From NCBI GenBank assembly GCA_963921795.1, contig OY997652.1, positions 56,265,338 to 56,329,337 on the forward strand: DNA of 64,000 bases, in the 5' to 3' direction. The number at the start of each line of letters is the position of its first letter. Positions within the stretch are counted from its first letter, which is position 1. The notes beneath the pieces were generated by a model. It saw nothing but the letters and a program-made list of their open reading frames with translations. It was not told the origin of the DNA and searched no databases. A program made the position numbers and the translations under genes. Below are positions 1 through 11,574 of this stretch, in pieces. Origin of the DNA: Nannobrachium achirus (taxonomy: Eukaryota; Chordata; Actinopteri; Myctophiformes; Myctophidae).

Positions 1-70
1 GGTTCGAATATTAAACCCCTTCTTGAATCAGTTTCATGAAATCAAACTGGAATGGAAATGGTTGACAATG

Positions 71-492
71 GACGAGTACCGGCTCCGCCCCCTCCAAAAG
101 CTGCCTCCGCCACTATCACAGCGCGCCGCTACTGGCTTCATTCACTTCAATGGGAAATACGGCGGATTGTACACACATTTTACACATTAAATACTAATTC
201 AGTGTTGGACCCAGCTTCGAAATCTCTTCCTGGTCCGTCGGCAGGGCAAGGCATGCGTTGGAGGAAGGTGTCGTAGCCTACACGGCTAATGGAACAAAAT
301 TATGGAACAAAACCGCAGAGGAATATTTGGGGAAAAAAAGAATGAGGACGCCCCGGCCTGTCTGTTGGACCACAGATCGCCGTTTTTTATATAAAAAAGC
401 CGATTTAAATATGAATACACTGTGTTGGCTAAAAGGCCATTGACCCATGACTACAACACCTTATTTGTTATGTAAAATAGCTACTGATAAAG
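71..492 (+). repeat. Left arm of an inverted repeat
   Basis: This arm is matched in inverted orientation by 1449-1818. Shared blocks include GACGAGTACCGG at the outer end, a middle block reading as ASKSLP in both copies, and an inner block around TTAAATATGAATACACTG followed by CTTATTTGTTATG. The left arm carries extra sequence at about 100-185. Together the arms enclose about 950 bp, consistent with a long-TIR or foldback DNA element. No transposase was seen. Confidence 0.7.
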
Positions 493-644
493 TAGCCTAA
501 TGATGAATGATAACAACGCGAAGTGTATTTCTGACATGAAGCAGGATGTGTGCACTGTGCAGGTGCGTCACAAGAGGGGGGAGAGGGACTGAGTTACTAA
601 GGCCCATGGTGGAAGGGCCTTAATTATTTTATACTTTAGCTATT

Positions 645-708
645 GAAAAATAGCAGATATATAAACTCGAGAGTGCCGCGCTGCGAGCTTGTACATCTGC
701 TATTTTTG
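645..708. repeat. Short palindromic hairpin, GATCTGCTATTTT family
   Basis: AAAAATAGCAGAT at the left pairs with ATCTGCTATTTTT at the right around a GC-rich centre. This is one of at least ten copies in the window. Confidence 0.6.
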
Positions 709-1408
709 AAATCCCTGGCCCAGATGAAGAACATTCATGTGGGCCCGCAGTGAATCCTTGTACTCAGGGCCCAGAATTTGGTGCGACGACACCCTTGCTC
801 GTTTAGTGACTCGCGCGGCTAAAACTTTTCGGAATCGAGACGTTTTAACGCCAGAGATATCAAATGTTCTAGATTTATAAGCAATCGGCATGATAAGAAA
901 CATGTAGGCCTAGCCTACATTTGAAGCAGTTTATTCTGGTTGTTGTGAAATAAGAGAAATAGACAGAATAGGATACTGCCTTGTCTGCCTACCTCATTCG
1001 TCGCTAGGCTGTTTAAACACCATCATCACAGATCAAATAAATACATTAACACGCCGTTTAGGCGTCAAATTCACTGGTAGGTATATTTATTATATTTATT
1101 TGTTGTCTTTCTTACCTTATGTACACAACTGTCCAGTCCAGTGATAAGTTGCTTTATATCAGATGAAGTAGCCTATTCCTTGGTGCTTCTTCATATAAAC
1201 ACATACAATGTTTGTGTTGGTATAAATGAGTAGCCTACACATATTTTCTCAGTTCATATGACTTGATGAAAGTAACTCATATTCCGCCCCGGTCAATAAC
1301 ACTAATCATTATAATGGCATGAATCGATCTAAACAAATAAAGTCTGTGCTGATAATGATGATGGTAGTATGCTTATGGCTTATGTTAGGCAGGCCACTTA
1401 ATAGATAT

Positions 1409-1445
1409 ATAGATAGATAGATATCTTTATTATCCCAAGGGGGAT
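1409..1445. repeat. GATA-type microsatellite and retroelement-like tail
   Basis: Short ATAGATAG repeats are followed by CTTTATTATCCCAAGGGGG. This resembles the repeat-tailed 3' ends of fish non-LTR elements. No coding part was seen. Confidence 0.35.
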
Positions 1446-1448
1446 AAT

Positions 1449-1818
1449 CAGTAGCTATTTAACATAACAAATAAGGTGTTGATGTTATAGTCATGAGCCA
1501 TTTAGCCAATACAGTGTATTCATATTTAAATCTTTCCGAGTCAGTGTAAAACGGCTCTGAATCCAGCAGAGAACTTCTGTATTCTCTGCTGCTTTGTTTT
1601 AATAGGCCTACATATTTTTCTAATTTCATGCCAGGTCTTGTTGACGGATTTGGAAGAGATTTCGAGGCTCTGGGTCCAAAACGCGACATGCAGTGTGTCT
1701 GTGTGTGACATTCTCCTCCATCGTGCTGACAGTGTTGTTGAATGACTGAGTGAGGGCTGTCGGACTTCAAAGCAGTAACGTGGAGGGAAAGGTGGGGGCG
1801 GAGCTCCCGGTACTCGTC
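1449..1818 (-). repeat. Right arm of inverted repeat 71-492
   Basis: This is the inverted match of 71-492. The outer end (1811-1818) abuts the last recognisable codon of the BFAR-like RING exon. The arm is open in one minus frame (1459-1848), but the left arm does not preserve that frame, so I treat it as non-coding. Confidence 0.65.
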
Positions 1819-2108
1819 TTTGGGAATCCCTCCCACTTCTCTCGACACTCAGGACACTCATTCTTGCGTGAAGACTCCCACCACAGAGCCAGACAGTGAC
1901 GGCAGAAGTTATGACCACAGTTCAACGTTGTGGGGTTCACTAGTATGTCATAGCAACAGTGACACGAGAACTCGTGGTCTGAGATGATGGTGCTGCTGGC
2001 ACGGGTGGTCAGAGAGGATTCTGATGAATGGTCATTAGTTAATTCTGACGAGTGGTCATCGACTATAAATCCTGGACCGTCATTGGGTGAATCTCTCTCC
2101 ATCTGTCG
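1819..2108 (-). pseudogene. bfar: BFAR-like RING-finger exon, truncated
   Basis: BFAR (bifunctional apoptosis regulator) is an ER-membrane RING E3 ligase that restrains apoptosis. The minus-strand frame gives an acidic, Ser/Thr-rich leader and then a C3HC4 RING core: CHCCYDILVNPTTLNCGHNF, then CRHCLALWW and CPECREKWEGFPK. This is nearly identical to the vertebrate BFAR RING as I know it. A start at MERDSP follows CGACAG, which could be an acceptor; an in-frame ATG also lies slightly upstream, at 2118-2120. After GFPK the expected VSILLRDAI-type continuation is absent and there is no GT donor directly after the Lys codon; instead the reading enters the repeat arm at 1818. No SAM or membrane domain was found. 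It may be a truncated or captured exon, or a real first coding exon with a displaced donor. Identification of the domain is firm; functional status is not. Confidence 0.75.
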
Positions 2109-2331
2109 ATGATGCAACATTTCAGGTCCGCAGGTGAAAACATAATGTGGACAGACACTGTCATTAAAGGAGGAATGGAGAGGGATTAGTCTTACAAAAT
2201 ATAGATTAATGTATAGAGATTATATTATAGAGATTAATATTATAGGCCTATATTTTCTTGGGTAATATTTGTTAAAGTTACAGATCTAACATAACTAGCA
2301 GAAGAAGTTATATTAACGTGTTTTTTTTCAG

Positions 2332-2480
2332 GCCAAAACGCACCAATGCAACTAGTCGCAAATCTAACAAAACCGTTTTAGGCCATGTCACACCCCAATG
2401 CAACTCCTTGCAACTGCCATTGAGGATAATGGTTGCAAGTATTAGCATGTGGCAAGGAGTTGCATTGGTGCGGTTTGGCC
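2332..2480. repeat. Small MITE-like inverted repeat
   Basis: The terminal inverted repeats are GGCCAAAACGCACCAATGCA on the left and TGCATTGGTGCGGTTTGGCC on the right, with an internal second copy of the CAATGCAACTCCTTGCAACT block. Length is about 150 bp. No clear TSD was seen. Confidence 0.65.
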
Positions 2481-2489
2481 TTTACTCCG

Positions 2490-3180
2490 AGAGTGTTGCT
2501 TGCTATAACCCAAAAGACAAGGTTCCTACTTCCTAGTTACCACAGAGAGCCTAAATAGACTGGAACCTGCAAGGGGACCTGCACTTAGCAACATAAACAA
2601 TTCTAAATGTGTCCAAGTTTATTTCCTGTTGCAGTGTTTGAATATCAGTAAGGTTAGCTGACACTGACAGGAAATACATTTGGACCCAAGCTGTTCCCCA
2701 GCAATACAATTCCAATGACAATGTAATAAGATATATCATTAAGCCATTTAATTCTCAAAGTGAGGTCCAGGGCAGGGATCCCCAGGGTTCCTTGCTTGAG
2801 GGGGTCCAAATAGACCCTAACAAGACAAGTCTGGAACTCAGGTCACGATCATTTGGATAGAGACCCTCAGACTCTTCCGGAGGTCCTTGAAATTAAAAAG
2901 CTTGAGAGGCACTGCTTGTGCTTTCGTTTGAAGCTGGGCGTGGCGTAGTGCCTACTTGGTAAAGGTAAACGAAACTGGAAGACAACGTCATTCGCCCTCA
3001 TCAACAGTAGTTAATGCTTACCTTAATAGGAACTGCTCTTGAGCGGGGATAATCTGGAGGAACACATAACTATATTATCTAACTAAAGTACAGTATGCTT
3101 CGTGTAGAGTCTGTAGACCATCGCTAGAGCATAGCAAATCGCCAAATTAACCTTATCGCAGACAGAAACAGACAAGTGTA
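2490..3180. other. Unannotated stretch
   Basis: AT-rich anonymous sequence. No exon, RNA gene or repeat boundary could be supported. Confidence 0.5.
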
Positions 3181-3224
3181 CAACTGTCGGCCGCCATAGC
3201 TGCGCACTCTGCTTTGAAATGGAG

Positions 3225-3515
3225 AGCCCCCACGTACGACGGCGTGAATCAAAACACCATCCCGGTTCCAACCATGGACCAAGGGCGGAGCGAGTCGCCG
3301 TGTCGAGCGTTGCGAGGGTCGCATGAGCCGACTCAGCGCCGTTACCGACTTATGTGCCGTTATGGACAATAGTAAATCTTCAGCCCCCCGACTTTCGGCA
3401 CCTCCGCGCGGTCCAGGCGAACTCAACGGAGCGCTCCCTACCTCTGGTTCAGCCAATCACAAGCTTCCACTGCTGGAACCGGGATGGTGTTTTGATACAC
3501 GCTGTACGACCCAAC
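3225..3515. repeat. Foldback element
   Basis: The left block ATCAAAACACCATCCCGGTT (about 3247) is the inverse of AACCGGGATGGTGTTTTGAT (about 3478). Flanking GTACGACG and GCTGTACGAC blocks extend the pairing. The short ORFs in this segment overlap on both strands and follow from the symmetry. Confidence 0.6.
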
Positions 3516-3785
3516 TCTATGCGTACGACGCACACACGTAACAGCCTGTCACGAGGGCAGAGAGCTGCTCTCCTCATTGGCTAGACTCTTCAATGAAGAC
3601 CACGCCTACGAGATGAGAAGCCTGGGAACGAGCACGAGCAGCACATGAACGATCATAGTGAGTTACCCGCAAGCGTCGTCGACTCGTCGATATTTCGAAT
3701 AAATATCAAATAAAAATAATACAATTATTATTAGCCAAAAAAGTAGTACTGATGGTGGACAGTAAATAATTACATTGATTCTTTG

Positions 3786-3789
3786 ATTG

Positions 3790-3820
<31 letters not shown>

Positions 3821-3995
3821 AAATAGGCCTGCTTTATTAGAAGTTTGCATAGGAATTGATTGAAGAGTTTGTAATTGAAAAAAGAACAGTTTCATGACAG
3901 CACAAATCACTGGCACAAGGTCAACTAAAATCTCATATAACATTGAAAGACAGACAGACGGATAGAACATAGTAGGCTAATTTACATAGGATAAT
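3786..3995 (-). mobile_element. LINE 3' end fragment with (TCAA)n tail
   Basis: The sequence TTTATTAGAAGTTTGCATAG, then CAGTTTCATGACAG and ACTGGCACAAGGTCAACTAA, recurs at 8.7 and 32.1 kb. The element lies on the minus strand and ends in a GATTGATTGATT run, read as a (TCAA)n tail. The coding C-terminus is visible only in the 8.7-kb and 32.4-kb copies. Confidence 0.6.
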
Positions 3996-4429
3996 ATCAA
4001 TTAGCCTACAAAAGCAGAAAATGGGGAGAAAAAAGGGGGATTGGAACCATAGAGTTGATTGGAACTCGTAAATATTTTTTTTCTCTTTAAGATATCTAGC
4101 CACCTTTACCTTAGAGATGGAACTAAGGATTTAAATTAGGCGGTAGTTGCCAGGGTCAAGTTTACTACCTTTTTTGTGGGCCCAAAATGTGGGCCTATAT
4201 ACAGAAAGTAGGCTACAGTAACACTGATACATGGTCAATTTGAGTAAGCATTTTAGTTTTTTTTTTCTTTTTCTTCTTCTTCTTCTTCTTCCTTTTTTGC
4301 AAGACATATGACGTTGTACTCGATCCATTGCATTTCTAGGAAGGGATGTGGGACCCAAAACTTAAAAATATATTGTGAATTAACCACTTAAGCCTGATTT
4401 CAACAATCTTACAATACAAAGTGAAATTC

Positions 4430-4473
4430 ATCACATCGAGATGCACTTTGAGCTTGTAGATCTGCTATTTTCA
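4430..4473. repeat. Hairpin family, right half only
   Basis: TTGAGCTTGTAGATCTGCTATTTTCAC matches the family consensus in two adjacent blocks. The left half is absent. Confidence 0.5.
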
Positions 4474-4869
4474 CTATTTGAATATTTGTACAATAACAAT
4501 ACATTGAATCAATGCAACCATGGATGGTTAATCAATGCCATTGATTAACCAACCATGGTAGAACTGCACAAGCTATGAGATTGTTAAACAATCAGACAGG
4601 CTGTATACTGATGGCTCATCATGGCCGCTATAGGACCTGGGGATCGAACTGGAACCTTCCAAATGACAGCCATAAATGGTCCCATAATGTTCATTATAAG
4701 ATCACCATTTCTGCCTCACTTTGTGTCTTATAGAGGAAGGTCATGGACAGATCAGAACATCAGATCATCAAACACGATTTCAACCTTTTTTATGATATTC
4801 TTTTTATTAATGCAAGAGCAATGTCTTCTGTATGGTATGCTCTTACATTACAAAATGTAAATAAAATAA

Positions 4870-5140
4870 AAGGTTGAAATCTTTTTTGACGAAACCTGCT
4901 TAACGATGATGTAACTGACTGGTAGGCAGGTTTCTGAACTGTTCACAGTCCTCCTCTGAGACACAGACCAACACCTGTAGACAGAAATGGGGTTGCACCA
5001 GTGGAGTCAATGGGACAGTGAATATACAAATGGCCATAACTTTTTTTGCGATGTTTCCGGCAGAGCAGGCCTGTCATTCTGTGGACCTTAATGACCAAAC
5101 TAATAGATAAAACAGAAATAAAAAGTGCGGCAAAACATCA
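4870..5140. repeat. MITE-like repeat related to 25525-25860
   Basis: Shares CTGAACTGTTCACAGTCCTC and a following GAGACACAGA with the 25.7-kb copy (CTGAACTGCCCACAGTCCTC). The termini are diverged. Confidence 0.4.
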
Positions 5141-5929
5141 CAGGTTAAACCCTATTCCTTGAGCTTTTGGGCCTGTGGGTCCCCGACTAATATGGGGAGT
5201 TGTGTCAGGACCCAAGGAATCCAGTCGGTGAGAGGATTTCTTATTAGAAATATATTACCTCTTGTGTCAGTATGCGTTTGCAGGGTGTTGTATAATATGT
5301 GGACGTGGTATCTCGATAAGAGATAATTCCACACACTCTTGCTCATTTCTAAAAAGAAATACCACATATTGACTGTCTCGTATCCTATCCTAAGAAATCT
5401 GCCGGCTGTGAGCCGGCCTGGCTAGGAGGAGGAGGGAAAGGAGTGGAGATGGACCTTATTGGAAAGCTTTGAGCTGAAACACGAGTCCCCTGTATTCTGA
5501 GTAATATAGTGGAGATGAGCACTAAATGAAAAAGCCTTAGCGCTTGAAGACACGAATCCCCTTTATTTTGAGTAGACACTCACCCTTACTTATAACTACG
5601 TTCAAATCTGATAACTCACTGGCCTGTTGGCCCTTATGCCCCTCCTTAAGTTTGTTTCTCGTGTGTATAGTGAGTTATCGGATTCACTCGAGCTGACGCC
5701 TCACCTGTCCCCTGTGAAGAGAAGTAACGTTCATACTCACCGAGACCCTGTAAAAGCAAAGTATTGTTATTCTCCTTGCCCTGTGGAAGAAGAGTAACTT
5801 GCCCACCTACCTGCAAGAGAAAGCCCTATTCTGAAGCGTTCCACTCACCTTTTCTCTTAAAGGAACAGTCTGCTAAAACCCCTGAATCTACCTGCTCTGG
5901 TGAGCTACCTGAACGTTGCCCTATCTTAA

Positions 5930-5953
5930 AGGGGGGGGGGGGGGGGGGGGGGG
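5930..5953. repeat. Poly-G tract
   Basis: About 24 consecutive G residues. This is a likely assembly-length uncertainty. Confidence 0.8.
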
Positions 5954-6200
5954 AAGAAAGACTCTAGTATATGCCTCTGTGAAAAGAAGAAGACTATTTC
6001 AGTTTGCCTTTACTCTGAACATTTTATTTGACATTTGCACCGCTTCTTTCATTCTGTAAACAATACTGTGAATAAACGCACCTTATGGCTTGCACCTGCA
6101 ACTGTGTTGTGTAATGGTTTGGTCCAGTTAAACCTGTATTTGCCACAAATAGCATAATGGATCTGCCTGTCTGCCATTCATTGTTCATGTTCTTGTAGCC

Positions 6201-6590
6201 CCCACAGTTAGTACCAGCCATGAACCAGCGACAACAGCCCTGCTAATCGGGCTCAGCCCTATTAGCACGACTGGTTGTGTGTTGGACTGGCGAGTGGGAG
6301 TCCCGGGATCAATCCCCGCTTCCGCGCATCACTACAATCTGGCATTGTCGGCAGGATGAGGAGCGTGATATCCTCAAGTGAGGGACAGTTCCACGTCGTG
6401 TGAGGCGGTCCGCGGCGTGAAGTGTGAAGCGCGAGGGCGCGCTCTAAAGATCAGGGGGGTGATTGTATCCCCCACAGTTAGTGCCAGCCATGAACCAGCG
6501 ACAACAGCCCTGCCAATCGGGCTCAGCCCTATTAGCACGACTGGTTGTGCGTTGGACTGGCGAGTGGGAGTCCCGGGTTCAAAAGTATGC
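6201..6590. repeat. Tandem ~270-bp repeat with tRNA-like segment
   Basis: The block CCAGCCATGAACCAGCGACA starts near 6214 and again near 6484, a 270-bp period. Each copy continues into GTTGGACTGGCGAGTGGGAG and TCCCGGG(A/T)TCAA. This has the look of a tRNA A/B-box arrangement (a SINE-head relic). The second copy ends in a CA microsatellite. Confidence 0.55.
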
Positions 6591-6679
6591 CTTCAAAGCC
6601 ATCACCCAGAGCAGTTTGACACACACACACACACACACTCACACACACGCACACACACCTCTGCATAGACAGATGTCTG

Positions 6680-8560
6680 ACTTGTCCGTGTGCCTTTATT
6701 CCAAATAACGCAGCCATGCCCATATATGGCAGCCATTTTGCTACTAAGTTAATGAAATTCCACCCCGTTGCCACCACATTTCTTCAAGCTAAACGCCAAA
6801 ATGGTTTAAAATAAATGCGTTTATAAAGCGGATGTCTTGCCCGGGCCCCCCCACTTTCCTTTGCAGTCAAGTGAATAAGTCCTACTGTAAATCGAAATTA
6901 GTCAAAGCTTATCTAAGTCAGTTTCAGACTCTTATGGCATTTGAAGATTGTGGAAGAAAGAGTTGTCAGGCTTGAGTCTTGCCCACATATTGAGATCTAC
7001 CTCCTCCTCCAAGTCTGATAACGGGTACTGCACTAAGTATTTTGTCAACTGATACTGCAGCTTAAAATAAAACATGGCTTTAAGTTGCCTTCAAATTGCA
7101 TGAAAAGGCCCAGATAGAGGACTCTGGCGGACTGTAATCAGTGGCCTATGTTCCAGGAAAAGGAGCGATAGGCTAGTAAGTAAGTACATGAATACGTGCT
7201 TTGGAGGGTTTGTGCACTTGTCCAAGAATATATTTAGCCAAGAAATTATAACTAATCAAAGCCTTGAAATAACAAATATTGGCATACAATTAGTAGACGA
7301 ACAAAATAGGCCAATTTAAAGGGCCTTCATACAATATCTAAAAAGAAGGAGAAAATTGAAGAAGGACTGGTTATATTAGTTACCAAAACGTTGATCTTTT
7401 AGTGCAGAGGTGATTCAGTGTGTGATTCATTTTAATTACTTTTTAGGTGTACTTTTACTCTCTTTTGTACCACAGAAGAGAAAAGAGAGTAATGCAATTT
7501 GATATGTTGCTCTCAACTTCCCTTAATACAATCTACATCTGCCATAATCTGTAACACCGGCTTGATGGTCAGGACCATTTAGGGGTTTAGTGTCTTAATA
7601 TGATTAAAGAGGTAGGCTACTGTATATCAAACATTTGAAACAGACGGCAAAAAAATGATGGGCATACTGGCCCTAGCATCACCTATAGATTTGTACATTC
7701 CTGTTTTGAAGCGGAGAGAGTTCGACAAGTGACCGTTGCCATCTTTGATAGGGATGCCGCCAATGCCGCCATCATGGATCTCTGTGTCCAATTCTGTGTC
7801 CATATTTAAGAGGGTGGCGCTGGTGTTATACATATTGCCATGCCTCTATCCTGATTGCTGTGGTACTTTATTATCTATTTTACTTTAAATGGGACCATCA
7901 TTTACACACACTACATAATAAGTTAAATTAAGTATTTAGAACATTTTCATAAAGACAATGTTTTTTAGTGGGAAAGAGTGAGTGAGTACAATTATCTTCC
8001 CATAGACTATACAATCACACCTCTGAGCAATCAGTGCCTTCTCCTGTTGGCAATTATTAGATAGAATAGTTGGCTTAATTTTTCAGACTGGAAGCTGGAT
8101 TTTGACCTCTATGAGTGACAGACTGCACCATGAAATTCCAGTCTTAAAAGATGAGGCAAACACTTACAGCAGTCAAGATGTTGGTGAGGAAATGTAAGAA
8201 AAAACTAATCACACTTAATGCTGGTTTTGAGTGTATTGTGAAATACTTGGTGACGTTTGATCGACGACTGAGCAAAGAAATGTTTTACAGTTTTAAGGTA
8301 CAATATATAAAAAATATACAAATATGTAATTTCAAAACTGTAGGGAATAAAGATAATAAGAACAACTTTTTTCCAGTTTGGTCCAGATTGTGATGTGTCA
8401 AGTTGGAAACTTTAACTGTTCCGCCAGTTTCTAAGAAATCCTGCAGAAGTATAATCCTAACAAACCATATTATACAATGAATTGGCCAAACCTGTCATAC
8501 AGTGAAATAAACATAATAACTATAGAATGTGGAAAGGTTTTAGCATTTGTGGCGGCCCAG
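6680..8560. other. Unannotated stretch
   Basis: No supported gene. A minus-strand open frame at 7627-7833 has unremarkable composition, no homology I recognise and no splice context. The rest is AT-rich anonymous DNA. Confidence 0.45.
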
Positions 8561-8570
8561 GACTGGACAA

Positions 8571-8638
8571 TGAAGCTTATACCTAGTACCTAACAGGTAC
8601 TAGGTATAAGCTAGTAACAGCTTATACCTAACAGGTGC
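8571..8638. repeat. Short palindrome, repeated GCTTATACCTA
   Basis: AGCTTATACCTAGTACCT pairs with AGGTACTAGGTATAAGCT immediately downstream. A third GCTTATACCTAACAGGT copy follows. Confidence 0.65.
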
Positions 8639-8677
8639 ATCACTTTAAAGTATACAATACTTGCCATGTTTGTAGCT

Positions 8678-9045
8678 TGATTGATTGATTGAAGAATTTA
8701 TTAGAAGATTGCATAGGAAAAAGTTTCATGACAGTACAAATGACTGGTACACGGTCAACTAAAAGGAGATCCTAGTAAGCTTTTCAGCTTATTTACACAG
8801 AAACCACATTATGTTCATATTGAAAGACAGACGAATAGAACACAGTACTTTGCATAGGATATCATCAATTACGAAAAAATAAAAATAAAAGGTAAATAAA
8901 ATAATCATAAGAAGCAGATATTTACAGTGGAAAAGGGGAGGTGAGTTTTGAGTAGCAGCCGTCTGTAGGTGACTTTTCAGATTGATTTTGAAGGAGGTTA
9001 TGGATTTACTCTCCTTTAGGGCTTGCGGTTGGGTGTTCCACATGT
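8678..9045 (-). mobile_element. LINE 3' end fragment, ORF2 C-terminus
   Basis: The minus-strand frame 8789-9043 starts MWNTQPQALKESKSITSFK and continues INLKSHL. This is the usual last motif of CR1/L2/Rex-type ORF2 proteins (W-N-x-L-P ... F-K-x-x-L-K-x-H-L). Shared non-coding sequence and a (TCAA)n tail follow at 8678-8695. Homologous fragments lie at 3786-3995 and 32067-32462; the latter also preserves MWNALPQALKES. It is 5'-truncated, with no reverse-transcriptase domain. Confidence 0.7.
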
Positions 9046-9240
9046 TAGTGGTATAGCAAAAGAGCCAAAAAAAGGCTGAACGTGATTAGTGGAGCTGGTA
9101 CAGATACCTTTGAGCAAAGAATAATACATTGCTGCTTAGACCTCTTAGAAAAAAATCGAAAAGAAGTTTTGAAAAAGGAAAAGGTGACCGGAACAACATG
9201 TTGCTCTGGTCACCCCCTCTCTCCCAGGGTCAATGATTGC

Positions 9241-9690
9241 TCAGTTGATGACATCGGACTGACGAATCCTCCACTCCACATTGAAGCCCTTTGAGTTGTT
9301 AGGATTAGGACCACGGGGCTGCCTCACAATAACAAGGCGGGGACCACTGGCTTTGTCCAGGATGGTGCTCTTGACTCGATTCACCAAGCGATCAGGGCGT
9401 GGGGTTGCCACCAGACGATCGGGACACGGGTTCGCACATGGCCGATCAGGATGTAGGGTCGCCACCAGCTTCACTCTGTTGTCTTCATATGCAACGACCC
9501 CTGACTAAAGATCAGCTGACTTCTCCTTTCCCTTGCTAGGACTGGTATTCTTGGTGGAGGCTGCCACCACTTCCTTCTCCACTACACCTGCAGAACTGTC
9601 CTCCAACTGTGTGTGAAAAGACACAGTGCCCTTAGGCAGCTTCTTGATGCGCACTGCATGGTCACACTGCATGGTCAGCGGCCAAATCAA
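9241..9690 (-). pseudogene. csde1: CSDE1 (UNR) retropseudogene, internally deleted
   Basis: CSDE1 is a cytoplasmic RNA-binding protein with multiple cold-shock domains and a C-terminal SUZ-C motif. The minus strand reads DHAVRIKKLPKGTVSFHTQL and, a little later, SPSKGKEK, matching the middle of CSDE1. After an in-frame TAG at 9505-9507 the same frame continues [12 protein letters not shown], also CSDE1. It then jumps to the extreme C-terminus: [18 protein letters not shown], then RQPRGP and IRQSDVIN with the natural stop. Most sequence between the middle domain and the C-terminus is missing, and the VATxRPDRLV block is locally duplicated. The uninterrupted fusion of distant parts without introns suggests a processed copy with a later deletion. 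The identification rests on remembered human CSDE1 motifs and is strong; function is very unlikely. Confidence 0.85.
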
Positions 9691-10127
9691 GTTGGGCTCC
9701 CATCGACTTTAGTGATGAAAAGTGATGAGTCAGAGTTTTGTGGGTGCTGTGGTGACCCCGAAGGTCGCCGACTCGGGCGCCCTAGCTAAATCATTAGAGC
9801 ATGCCCTGAGCTACATCTGTGCAAAATGTTGCACTTTTAGACTGATTAGCACGAGAAAAAAAACCCTAAGGCCTCCGACTAACATGAATACTCACCCATA
9901 CGTGTATTGTTTTCTGAGGCCATTTCTAGCCCACGGAATGTTTTTTGTGCAAAACAAATGCCTGCAATGGATTCAGCATCATGACAAACCCCTAGTTAGA
10001 CCCCTCACATCCTCCTTAAATACCCAGAAAAAAAATCTTTTGGATTTCTTGTGTTTCAGGCATTAAGGGGTTAATAATAAAAAATGCTCAATGGATATCA
10101 CTGGTCATCATCTTGAATCCTTAAGAG

Positions 10128-10720
10128 GTGACCCCAAGCTACAAGAATCAGTTGAGAAAAAAACTTTTACAGGCGAATCCACGTTCACCCCCACGGCTCC
10201 CGGACTATAAGTCTCACCATGTCCACTCCTGCTCTCACCAGGTCCTGCGAAAGCTGGACCCTGACACCCACCCTGCAGAAGTACCTGGATGGTTGCTACA
10301 CCAGAATGCTACGAGCTGTTCTCAATGTGGACCAGAACATCCACATTACCAACAAGGACCTGTACAGGCAACTGCCGAGGCTCAGCAAGAAGGTAGCAGC
10401 TAAAGGAGGATGAAGTTGGCCGGCCACTGCCACAGACATTGGGAGCTACCGGCTCCTTTGGGAACCAACGCGCAGGCATCGATCGTGGACGCTCCGCGTT
10501 AACATATCCTGAAGAAGGATGCAGGAGCTGAAAGCTCTTCGGAGCTGGCCGGGAGTATGGAGAACCGGAAAGATTAGAGACTCCGATAGCTCGTCTGAGG
10601 ACGACCGAGAGAGAGGACATGTGCGTTGCACCAGACTTCAGCCCCAGACATTTCACTCAGGAGTGGTGGATTCTTGAGCCGCAATGGTACTGCAGGCTCT
10701 ACCTGGCCCAACAGTACTGA
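10128..10720 (+). mobile_element. Non-LTR retrotransposon ORF2 C-terminal fragment
   Basis: The frame 10219-10413 reads CESWTLTPTLQKYLDGCYTR, then MLRAVLNVDQNIHITNKDLY and LPRLS. The next frame continues as RRMKLAGHCHRH-like residues. This is the conserved region after the reverse transcriptase in many non-LTR elements (CETWTLT...LDG.YTRMLR...LY..LP). Frameshifts separate the pieces. A second, shorter copy lies at 28590-28960; both are followed by the 3' end of an Ig gene copy, so the element was carried in the segmental duplication. Confidence 0.75.
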
Positions 10721-11191
10721 AAGAACAAGTCACCTTTTACACGCTGGATTATCATGGCAATAGAAAAATAAAATAAAATAATGAACAATGAAAAAATACA
10801 TTCTTTAAGTTCGCGTGCACCACAACTTAAGTAACAAAAACATCTGGCTTGTCAAAATTTCATACGTTTTATCTTAAATAAAAAAGCCATGTTACAATCA
10901 ATGTGGTGTACAGATATTTGTTTCTTCTTGATTTAATATAGGGCTCGACTTGTGTGATACCACCTTACAATGATCTACTCCCATCTACTCCCCAAACATG
11001 TAAATCATATCTGATTGTCTGATTTACATTACAGCTTAAATAAATATTTTAAGGATAATATTATTAAACAAAATATTAAATATTTAAGAATACATTAAGA
11101 CAGTGGGCAGACCTTCTCCTTCTCTACAGTGCTGTACCTATTGAAGATCCAAACCATCACATGGCTACTTAAATATTTAACATTGATCTAT

Positions 11192-11553
11192 TAACCTCGC
11201 CCACCAGGCTTTCTGAGCCTGGTGTTCGTTCACAACAGGCCGTTTGGTTTCCGCCTAATGCGCGGAAACCACTAGAAGAAGCGGCGTCGCTTTGATTTGC
11301 TTCCCTCCATTTGTTTCCCCAATCCCTATTACAATGCTCGAGTAGCCTAGTGTAGTCTTGCCAGTAGCTACGAGTTGGAATAAAATATGCATATCCCAAA
11401 CAAATTTTTCAAAAGCAAAATTACTCCGCATCAAGGAGTTTATTGGGTAGGCCCTAAAAGTATGTCCTTGAGCGCACGAGAATTATTTTGGGTTAAAACT
11501 GTTTCCGGTGGATAGTTCCGGCCAAATTGTAGTCTTTGAGTGATCCCAGACTA
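11192..11553. mobile_element. hAT-like MITE (TAACCTCGCC family) with TSD
   Basis: The element starts TAACCTCGCCCACCAGGC and ends GATCCCAGACTA. It is bounded by TTGATCTAT on both sides (11183-11191 and 11554-11562). The paralogous segments at 29.66 kb and 32.95 kb have the uninterrupted empty site ATTGATCTATTGGTACTTCG. Related copies are at 31622-32041 and about 59080-59850. Confidence 0.8.
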
Positions 11554-11574
11554 TTGATCTATTGGTACTTCGTA

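Noticed and set aside
1459-1848. 129-codon minus frame next to the BFAR RING
   Set aside because: It reads through the inverted-repeat arm; the paired arm at 71-492 does not keep the frame.
6532-6777. 81-codon minus frame over the CA repeat
   Set aside because: Crosses a microsatellite and a tRNA-like repeat; no homology.
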